DNA from: a virus
DNA length: 43,215 bases
Strand: one strand, 5' to 3'
Virus record (IMG/VR): IMGVR_UViG_3300034355_000520
Location: 1 to 43,215 of that record
Part shown: positions 39,294 to 43,215 of the stretch, one piece after another
Layout: every line of letters begins with the position of its first letter
How positions within the stretch are numbered: the first letter of the stretch is position 1
Made by a program: the position numbers and the translations under genes
The notes under the pieces: model-generated
What the model was told of the DNA's origin: nothing
The model's input: only the letters and a program-made list of their open reading frames with translations
Database searches by the model: none

Positions 39294-39314
39294 GCCGGGA
39301 GTGACCAGCCCGGC
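39294..39314 (-). terminator. Cassette-type hairpin after micropeptide
   Basis: Six-base stem (GCCGGG/CCCGGC) with a nine-base loop, eight bases after the micropeptide stop. It is shorter and closer than the other cassette hairpins but comparable in place. Confidence 0.5.
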
Positions 39315-39322
39315 GAACGTCC

Positions 39323-39391
39323 TTATTGTGCGATGTACGCACCGACTCCAAGAATAACGAGTACGATTGCTGTGGCTGCTGCGATGTCCAC
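39323..39391 (-). CDS. 22-residue single-helix membrane micropeptide
   Basis: GTG start with a perfect ribosome-binding site (AAGGAGG, six bases upstream), then DIAAATAIVLVILGVGAYIAQ and TAA. The whole peptide is one membrane helix. It has the cassette architecture: promoter copy 3 with TTGACT, leader element, hairpin eight bases after the stop. Too short for standard gene finders. Such peptides often inhibit host membrane enzymes; role unknown here. Confidence 0.55.
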   Translation of the reverse strand: MDIAAATAIVLVILGVGAYIAQ

Positions 39392-39447
39392 TGTGTGCCT
39401 CCTTGCTGGTTGTTGCTGGCCTGCACCTTGCGGGCCGATTGTCAGAC

Positions 39448-39475
39448 GATATCCGCGGACGGCGAGTAAAGTCAA
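39448..39475 (-). promoter_or_regulatory. Cassette promoter copy 3 (variant)
   Basis: Minus strand -35 TTGACT, 16-base spacer, -10 GATATC, and leader element at 39423..39432. It is the most divergent copy; the others have TGGACA. Confidence 0.5.
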
Positions 39476-39502
39476 GAGGGATGTTTCGGATTTTTGAAAT
39501 TG

Positions 39503-39521
39503 CCCGGGCCGGTCTCCCGGG
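39503..39521 (-). terminator. Cassette hairpin (CCCGGG type)
   Basis: Stem CCCGGG/CCCGGG with loop AGACCGG (minus strand), 18 bases after the gene stop at 39540. Followed by CAATTTCAAAAATCC, with no long T-run; may stabilise or weakly terminate. Confidence 0.55.
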
Positions 39522-39539
39522 GTTGCCTTACCGGGCTTG

Positions 39540-39839
39540 TTATCCGCAAATCAGATGGAGTGCCAGTTTCTGCTGGCGATTCGCTTTAGTCCAGAACCAG
39601 CCAGCCACACAGTGCCAACAGCAGTTCACGCTGTGGCTGTCCTTTGCCGTCCGATTGAATGCAGTGTTCACCTGCAGGGCGCTTCGCGGAATCCACACTG
39701 TCAGGTTTCGCTCAGCGTTGTGAACCTTGATTGCCTTGTCCGTCGCTGCCATAACATCCAGAACGAAGTCAATGTGGTCTTCCACGCATCGCGTGCAAAA
39801 CAAAGCGTCGCCAACCTGTGCTTCGGTAACAGTCTTCAT
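39540..39839 (-). CDS. Cassette gene: hypothetical Cys-rich protein
   Basis: 99 residues. KTVTEAQVGDALFCTRCVEDHIDFVLDVMAATDKAIKVHN then VWIPRSALQVNTAFNRTAKDSHSVNCCWHCVAGW; CxxC pairs at the start and CCWHC near the end suggest a metal site. Preceded by the cassette ribosome-binding stretch (AAGGGGCTGAGA). Function unknown. The end codons GGATAA are followed by the same CAAGCCCGGTAAGG as in the gene at 41191. Confidence 0.6.
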   Translation of the reverse strand: MKTVTEAQVGDALFCTRCVEDHIDFVLDVMAATDKAIKVHNAERNLTVWIPRSALQVNTAFNRTAKDSHSVNCCWHCVAGWFWTKANRQQKLALHLICG

Positions 39840-39896
39840 CTCTCAGCCCCTTGCTTAGTTGTGCTGTCTTCCGCACCTTGCGTCCGACATGGCAGT

Positions 39897-39925
39897 AGTA
39901 TCGTTTGTTTTCCCGTTTGTGTCCA
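39897..39925 (-). promoter_or_regulatory. Cassette promoter copy 4
   Basis: Minus strand TGGACA, 17-base spacer, GATACT; leader element CGCAAGGTGC at 39873..39882. The flanking sequence resembles promoter copy 7. Confidence 0.7.
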
Positions 39926-39963
39926 GTGTAAACGGGAAAGAATTTTGAGATTCTGGAAGATTG

Positions 39964-39984
39964 CCCCGGGCCGGTCTCCCGGGG
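39964..39984 (-). terminator. Cassette hairpin (CCCGGG type)
   Basis: Seven-base stem (CCCCGGG/CCCGGGG, loop AGACCGG) 17 bases after the LPD29-like gene. Followed by CAATCTTCC. Confidence 0.6.
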
Positions 39985-40001
39985 GCTGATCTTGTTGCGA
40001 G

Positions 40002-40574
40002 TCAGTTCACGGTCTGTTTTTCCAATCGATCCATCCAAACGCCAAGCGATTCGCCATTGTGGTACAATCGCCAGATACTTTCGCCATTGTCTTTGATTCC
40101 GTAGTGCTCAACCGTTCGTTTTCGCAGCTTCTCAGAGTATTCGGCGGACATGTCCCGATGGGTGCTCATGTACTTCACGCTACTGCCGACCAGCACGGCT
40201 CCCGCCTGCGGGCAGTCGGTAGCGTAGCCTTCAACGTAGCCCATTGATCCGCAGGTGCCGCGGCTTTCAGCCGGTGTCATTTCGCCAGACGGCAGGAGCC
40301 AGTTGCGGCTGCTGTATGCCATGTCGATGCTGCCATCAAAGCCGCCGAATGAAAACTGGCCGATGATTTTACTTACTTCGCTGCAGACAGCGCCATCCAC
40401 CCATGAAACATCGATTCCGCTGTAGTCGCTGCGGACGCTGAACTTGATTCCAGGAAACGCCTTTTTCAGTGCGGCTCGCACCAGAACAGCCACATCTTTT
40501 GCTGCCAGATATGCTACGCCATTTTCGTTGCGATTGTTGCGAGCGGTTTCGATGATGCTTTTGACCGTTGCCAT
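40002..40574 (-). CDS. Cassette gene: LPD29-like domain protein
   Basis: 190 residues, the longest cassette gene. It starts ATVKSIIETARNNRNENGVAYLAAKDVAVLVRAALKKAFPG, then IKFSVRSDYSGIDVSWVDG and FSFGGFDGSIDMAYSS. This matches my recollection of 'large polyvalent protein-associated domain 29' (LPD29), often carried alone by phages. A central PAESRGTCGSMGYVEG and the C-terminal RLYHNGESLGVWMDRL follow. Predicted to be an early effector or anti-host factor; biochemical function unknown. Confidence 0.6.
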   Translation of the reverse strand: MATVKSIIETARNNRNENGVAYLAAKDVAVLVRAALKKAFPGIKFSVRSDYSGIDVSWVDGAVCSEVSKIIGQFSFGGFDGSIDMAYSSRNWLLPSGEMTPAESRGTCGSMGYVEGYATDCPQAGAVLVGSSVKYMSTHRDMSAEYSEKLRKRTVEHYGIKDNGESIWRLYHNGESLGVWMDRLEKQTVN

Positions 40575-40628
40575 TGTTCAGCCCCTTGCTTGTCTTCGCC
40601 TCTCGCACCTTGCGTTCGGCATGATAGA

Positions 40629-40656
40629 AGTATAGCCGCGTTACCGTTTGTGTCCA
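40629..40656 (-). promoter_or_regulatory. Cassette promoter copy 5
   Basis: Minus strand TGGACA, 16-base spacer, TATACT; leader element at 40605..40614. Drives the LPD29-like gene. Confidence 0.7.
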
Positions 40657-40693
40657 GTGTAAACGGGACAAAATTTTAGGATTCTGGAAGATT

Positions 40694-40714
40694 GCCCGGG
40701 CCGGTCTCCCGGGC
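40694..40714 (-). terminator. Cassette hairpin (CCCGGG type)
   Basis: Stem GCCCGGG/CCCGGGC, loop AGACCGG, 17 bases after the gene at 40732. Confidence 0.6.
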
Positions 40715-40731
40715 TTTCGTTTTGCTTTGTC

Positions 40732-41028
40732 TCAGCCTGCCCACCGAGCATCCATTTCCATCCCGTGCAGCTCCAGCCAGCGATCTTGCAGGGCTGCTAC
40801 CGCCTGCTCCATATCTGTTTTCTCAATACCATAACTGCCGCGCTTCACCCACAGGGCAATCACTCGGCGCCGCATCAGTTCGCAAGCTGTCTTGCTTTTG
40901 TATCGCGTGGCGTTTGTCTTGATGGTACAGCAGAATCGGTCATAGCGGCGATGGCTTTCGCATCGCTCCCGGTAGGCTGCTGTGGTTGCCTGTGTTTCAG
41001 TCAGCTTGCTGTAATCGACAGTCTTCAT
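40732..41028 (-). CDS. Cassette gene: basic helical protein
   Basis: 98 residues. KTVDYSKLTETQATTAAYRERCESHRRYDRFCCTIKTNATRYKSKTACELMRRRVIALWVKRG, ending in a helix (EQAVAALQDRWLELHGME). Basic and rich in Arg with five Cys. A nucleic-acid-binding role is possible. Uses the cassette ribosome-binding stretch. Confidence 0.55.
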   Translation of the reverse strand: MKTVDYSKLTETQATTAAYRERCESHRRYDRFCCTIKTNATRYKSKTACELMRRRVIALWVKRGSYGIEKTDMEQAVAALQDRWLELHGMEMDARWAG

Positions 41029-41085
41029 TTCTCAGCCCCTTGCTTTTTGTTGTCCTGTCTTCCGCACCTTGCGTCTGACGGGTGA

Positions 41086-41113
41086 AGTATAGCACCTTAT
41101 CGTTCTGTGTCCA
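41086..41113 (-). promoter_or_regulatory. Cassette promoter copy 6
   Basis: Minus strand TGGACA, 16-base spacer, TATACT; leader element at 41064..41073. Identical to copy 8. Confidence 0.75.
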
Positions 41114-41152
41114 GCGTAAGCTGAAAAGAATCTGGAAGATTTCAAAAGATTG

Positions 41153-41173
41153 CCCCGGGCCGGTCTCCCGGGG
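41153..41173 (-). terminator. Cassette hairpin (CCCGGG type)
   Basis: Stem CCCCGGG/CCCGGGG, loop AGACCGG, 17 bases after the gene at 41191. Part of the 118-base repeat. Confidence 0.6.
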
Positions 41174-41190
41174 TGGCCTTACCGGGCTTG

Positions 41191-41487
41191 TTATCCAACA
41201 AATACCGGAACCTGATGAATCGTGTGGCCGCCTTCCAAGTTTGACCACTCCAATGATTCCGGGCTAGGGGCAATTCGCGTTGTCTGCGTGTTCACGTGCT
41301 TCCACGCGTCAATTGCTACTGCCGCCTCGTGCACCTGCTTGCGTGATCCGTAGTTCTGAGCGAAGGTCAGCACAAACTCGAATTGTTCTTTCACGGCTGG
41401 ATCTGCCGTCAGTCGCTGCACAATTGCGGCCAGTTCGGCGTTTGTCTTTTTGGTCAGGTTGATTCCGTCGATGAAAACCGATGCCAT
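41191..41487 (-). CDS. Cassette gene: hypothetical protein
   Basis: 98 residues. ASVFIDGINLTKKTNAELAAIVQRLTADPAVKEQFEFVLTFAQNYGSRKQVHEAA then a Trp/Asn/Glu-rich end (SPESLEWSNLEGGH). No family recognised. It uses the cassette ribosome-binding stretch. Confidence 0.55.
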   Translation of the reverse strand: MASVFIDGINLTKKTNAELAAIVQRLTADPAVKEQFEFVLTFAQNYGSRKQVHEAAVAIDAWKHVNTQTTRIAPSPESLEWSNLEGGHTIHQVPVFVG

Positions 41488-41540
41488 CTCTCAGCCCCTT
41501 GCTTGTTTCGCCTCTCGCACCTTGCGTTCGGCATGGCAGT

Positions 41541-41569
41541 AGTATCGTTTGTTTTCCTGTTTGTGTCCA
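41541..41569 (-). promoter_or_regulatory. Cassette promoter copy 7
   Basis: Minus strand TGGACA, 17-base spacer, GATACT; leader element at 41517..41526. Confidence 0.7.
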
Positions 41570-41608
41570 GTGTGAACGGGACAGGATTTTGAAAATCGTG
41601 AAAGAAAA

Positions 41609-41629
41609 CCCGGGGCCGGTCTCCCCGGG
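41609..41629 (-). terminator. Cassette hairpin (CCCGGGG type)
   Basis: Stem CCCGGGG/CCCCGGG, loop AGACCGG, 16 bases after the gene at 41646, followed by TTTTCTTTCACG, with more T than the others; probably the best terminator of the set. Confidence 0.65.
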
Positions 41630-41645
41630 GGCCTAGCGGGCCGGA

Positions 41646-41840
41646 TTATCGATGGCTGGTAAGGCAGTCGAGCACAGCAGCGAATGCCAGTTCGTTGGCA
41701 ATCCAATCTGTTTTGCAAAGGTGGCGAATAGCGTCCATTGCCACTCGGTGCATACCAGACTGCTCTGGGCAGATTTCGTTTTTGCGGATGGCTGCTTTGA
41801 TGGCTTTGCGGGCGATTGCGATTTCGTTGATCTTTTTCAT
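41646..41840 (-). CDS. Cassette gene: small helical protein
   Basis: 64 residues from an inner ATG. KKINEIAIARKAIKAAIRKNEICPEQSGMHRVAMDAIRHL then KTDWIANELAFAAVLDCL; helical throughout. Its ribosome-binding stretch (AAGGATTCACGAC) differs from the common GCAAGGGGCT. Confidence 0.5.
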   Translation of the reverse strand: MKKINEIAIARKAIKAAIRKNEICPEQSGMHRVAMDAIRHLCKTDWIANELAFAAVLDCLTSHR

Positions 41841-41896
41841 TGTCGTGAATCCTTGTTCGTTGTTCGCGTCTTCCGCACCTTGCGTCTGACGGGTGA

Positions 41897-41924
41897 AGTA
41901 TAGCACCTTATCGTTCTGTGTCCA
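41897..41924 (-). promoter_or_regulatory. Cassette promoter copy 8
   Basis: Minus strand TGGACA, 16-base spacer, TATACT; leader element at 41875..41884. Drives the 64-residue protein. Confidence 0.7.
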
Positions 41925-41963
41925 GCGTAAGCTGAAAAGAATCTGGAAGATTTCAAAAGATTG

Positions 41964-41984
41964 CCCCGGGCCGGTCTCCCGGGG
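41964..41984 (-). terminator. Cassette hairpin (CCCGGG type)
   Basis: Stem CCCCGGG/CCCGGGG, loop AGACCGG, 15 bases after the gene at 42000. Part of repeat copy B. Confidence 0.6.
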
Positions 41985-41999
41985 TTGAGTGTGTCGGGT

Positions 42000-42170
42000 T
42001 TACTTGCAGTCGAAGCAGACAGAGTCAATTTCATCCAGAGCGTCGAAATCTTCCATCATCGCGAGAAACTTGTTGTAATCGACCATGTTTCCAAACGTCT
42101 TTGTTTCGAAATGCCACGCACCAGCGGTTCCAAAGTCGCGGCCAGTTTTCACGTTTACGGTAATGGTCAT
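42000..42170 (-). CDS. Cassette gene: 56-residue protein
   Basis: MTITVNVKTGRDFGTAGAWH, FETKTFGNMVDYNKFLAMME, DFDALDEIDSVCFDCK (split for length). Below 60 residues, so easily missed. It has the full cassette promoter, leader, ribosome-binding stretch and hairpin. Beta start, then a helix and an acidic CFDCK end. Unknown. Confidence 0.65.
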   Translation of the reverse strand: MTITVNVKTGRDFGTAGAWHFETKTFGNMVDYNKFLAMMEDFDALDEIDSVCFDCK

Positions 42171-42227
42171 CTCTCAGCCCCTTGCTTTTTGTTGTCCTGT
42201 CTTCCGCACCTTGCGTCCGACGGGTGG

Positions 42228-42255
42228 AGTATAGTTGATTATCGGTCTGTGTCCA
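42228..42255 (-). promoter_or_regulatory. Cassette promoter copy 9
   Basis: Minus strand TGGACA, 16-base spacer, TATACT; leader element at 42206..42215. It lies partly within the 3' end of the gene at 42239, whose stop falls in the spacer, so here no hairpin separates the cassette from the upstream operon. Confidence 0.7.
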
Positions 42256-42442
42256 GCCTAATCTCCAAAGAATCTGGAAAATTTTCGGAAGTCGCGGAAA
42301 CACGGGGTCCGCCAACATGCTCCCGGTACTCCTGCCAGTCCCGCTCAAGCTGTGCGTCCAGCTCGCGACGTGGGCTGTCGATCAGGACGGCGATCGCGAC
42401 GGCAGAGGCGATCACGGCGAGGATTATTCGCACGTTGCCCAC
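42239..42442 (-). CDS. Small membrane protein with coiled-coil tail
   Basis: 67 residues, GTG start. GNVRIILAVIASAVAIAVLI is a membrane helix, followed by RRELDAQLERDWQEYREHVGG, a short coiled coil. Size and topology recall an i-spanin or holin but it lies outside the lysis-like block. It overlaps its upstream neighbour by 19 bases and ends inside cassette promoter 9. Confidence 0.5.
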   Translation of the reverse strand: MGNVRIILAVIASAVAIAVLIDSPRRELDAQLERDWQEYREHVGGPRVSATSENFPDSLEIRLDTDR

Positions 42443-42729
42443 CCAGCCGCCAACAGCAAATCACGGCAACCCGAATACGCCTGCACGTCCACGTACTTAA
42501 GATTCTCGACGTGCACCATATACCGGCCACTGGCCAGCCACAACACCACCGCCGCCACCGGCAGCTGCAACCCAGGGGCACACTCGATATCGACACCCAC
42601 TGCGGGCACCGCGTCAACCTCCGTTTGCAGGTGAAAGTCCGACACTGCTGCGGCCCGCTTCTGGTGATCGTCAATTCGCGTCCACAGGACCACTTGCAAT
42701 TCAAACACGACCGCGATCTTGTTCGTCAT
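42424..42729 (-). CDS. Hypothetical beta-rich protein
   Basis: 101 residues, ATG in a four-base overlap with the methyltransferase. TNKIAVVFELQVVLWTRIDDHQKRAAAV, then EVDAVPAVGVDIECAPGLQLPVAAVVLWLASG. Two Cys near the end. Unknown. Confidence 0.55.
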   Translation of the reverse strand: MTNKIAVVFELQVVLWTRIDDHQKRAAAVSDFHLQTEVDAVPAVGVDIECAPGLQLPVAAVVLWLASGRYMVHVENLKYVDVQAYSGCRDLLLAAGWATCE

Positions 42730-43205
42730 GCTGCCCACCATCTTAAATCGTGCCCCGTATCGTGCACCAGCACGCGCAAAAATCCAGCCGCCTGCAGCTC
42801 GCTCAACAGATCGTCCGCGGTAATGTTGCCGTAATACTCGCCCTGCCTCAGCGGCCCGCCATCAATCGCACTGTGAGGCGCCCTCAGCGGCCCTGCACAC
42901 GTGCCGATAAAAAACCCATCAGCCATCAGCAGTGGCCTCGCCCTGCCGATAATGTCCCGCCACGCGCTTGAGTGCTCCAGCACCTCGCAGCACACGACGA
43001 CGTCCCACGCGACGTCTGACTCCCAGTCGAGGAAATCGCAAACGACATCCACCCCCGGGCCGCGTTGCTGGTCGATACCGAGCCACTTAGCGTTCGGCCA
43101 GTGAACCCGCGCCGTGCCGTTGATGTTGAGCGAGCCGATCTCCAGCACGCTGATTGGATCGGTGTTGCTGTATCGCTCAAGCCACTCAGCCGCTTCGCTG
43201 TGCAT
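42726..43205 (-). CDS. SAM-dependent methyltransferase, class I
   Basis: 159 residues. ISVLEIGSLNINGTARV is a glycine motif I variant, then KWLGIDQQRGPGVDVV, VVVCCEVLEHSSAW as motif-like acidic loops, and ARPLLMADGFFIGT. The order resembles small-molecule or sugar methyltransferases (Methyltransf_11-like). It overlaps the end of the rhamnosyltransferase-like gene by 20 bases across the circular join, so it probably methylates a sugar built by that cluster. Sequence-based, moderately sure of the class, unsure of the substrate. Confidence 0.7.
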   Translation of the reverse strand: MHSEAAEWLERYSNTDPISVLEIGSLNINGTARVHWPNAKWLGIDQQRGPGVDVVCDFLDWESDVAWDVVVCCEVLEHSSAWRDIIGRARPLLMADGFFIGTCAGPLRAPHSAIDGGPLRQGEYYGNITADDLLSELQAAGFLRVLVHDTGHDLRWWAA

Positions 43206-43215
43206 TCGCGTTCTC
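43089..43215. repeat. Right copy of 127-bp terminal direct repeat (assembly overlap)
   Basis: Identical to 1..127. It carries the start of the methyltransferase gene. See the left copy. Confidence 0.95.

Larger units (their letters stand above)
41057..41174. repeat. 118-bp perfect direct repeat, copy A
   Basis: Identical over 118 bases to 41868..41985 (offset 811). It contains the leader element, the complete promoter, the AT-rich upstream block and the hairpin of a cassette. Recombination between the copies would delete or duplicate the genes between (promoter 7 and the two genes at 41191 and 41646). Confidence 0.95.
41868..41985. repeat. 118-bp perfect direct repeat, copy B
   Basis: Identical to 41057..41174; see there. 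It spans cassette promoter copy 8 and hairpin 41964..41984. Confidence 0.95.

Noticed and set aside
40732-41028. Toxin or antitoxin assignment for cassette genes
   Set aside because: Small size and own promoter are suggestive, but no toxin or antitoxin motif or pairing is visible.
39294-42255. CRISPR array
   Set aside because: Repeats are far apart (about 350-800 bases) and enclose genes; there are no short regular spacers or Cas genes.
43089-43215. A true packaged terminal repeat
   Set aside because: Length equals a usual assembler k-mer and the terminase is GpA-like (usually cos-cutting); a biological terminal repeat is possible but not the simplest reading.

Overview
The window is a complete tailed-phage genome of about 43.09 kb, opened at an arbitrary point. 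Its first 127 bases are repeated exactly as its last 127 bases (1..127 = 43089..43215), and genes read through the join, so the molecule closes into a circle. Every gene I can support lies on the minus strand; transcription runs from high to low coordinates and continues across the join. The head and tail genes indicate a long-tailed phage with an HK97-type capsid and probably a non-contractile tail. I see no integrase, repressor, transposase, tRNA or CRISPR array. The host is not certain. A 'BACON-like' secreted protein, a secreted thioredoxin, a papain-like peptidase and a Cys-rich glycosyltransferase resemble proteins I associate with Planctomycetes and their phages; this is inference from memory.

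Layout in transcription order. (1) 32077 to 29471: replication, with a DUF3102-type initiator or organiser, a DnaC-like helicase loader and two unknowns, preceded by about 470 bases of palindrome-rich non-coding DNA (32078..32549), a candidate origin or control region. (2) 29434 to 28586: two single-gene cassettes with their own promoter and hairpin. (3) 28552 to 25680: small regulatory, membrane and unknown proteins and a DNA methyltransferase. (4) 25625 to 22759: a lysis-like block (small membrane proteins, a secreted protein, a papain-like cysteine peptidase, a secreted thioredoxin) closed by a strong terminator. (5) 22652 to 19114: membrane proteins and tail fibre or appendage proteins. 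(6) 18862 to 2670: ParB-like protein, terminase, portal, a fused prohead protease/major capsid protein, connectors, tail tube, tape measure and tail tip. (7) 2660 through the join to 42239: a Cys-rich protein, two glycosyltransferases, a SAM-dependent methyltransferase and unknowns. (8) 42255 to 39294: seven more single-gene cassettes in tandem. (9) 39104 to 32550: an early-type operon of small overlapping genes with two CsrA-like RNA-binding proteins, a VRR-NUC nuclease, an ASCH-domain protein and a putative annealing protein, closed by a terminator at 32791..32835.

The most unusual feature is the set of nine repeated regulatory units (two near 29 kb, seven between 39.3 and 42.3 kb). Each has a GC-rich hairpin, about 38 bases of AT-richer DNA, a sigma70-like promoter (usually TGGACA, 15 to 17 bases, TATACT or GATACT), a conserved 5'-leader element CGCAAGGTGC, a conserved ribosome-binding stretch and one small gene. 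Two units are identical over 118 bases. This looks like a modular platform for gaining and swapping small, probably early-expressed host-interaction genes; one carries a 22-residue membrane peptide and one appears frameshifted. The second point of interest is the lysis-like block that pairs a cysteine peptidase with a secreted thioredoxin.
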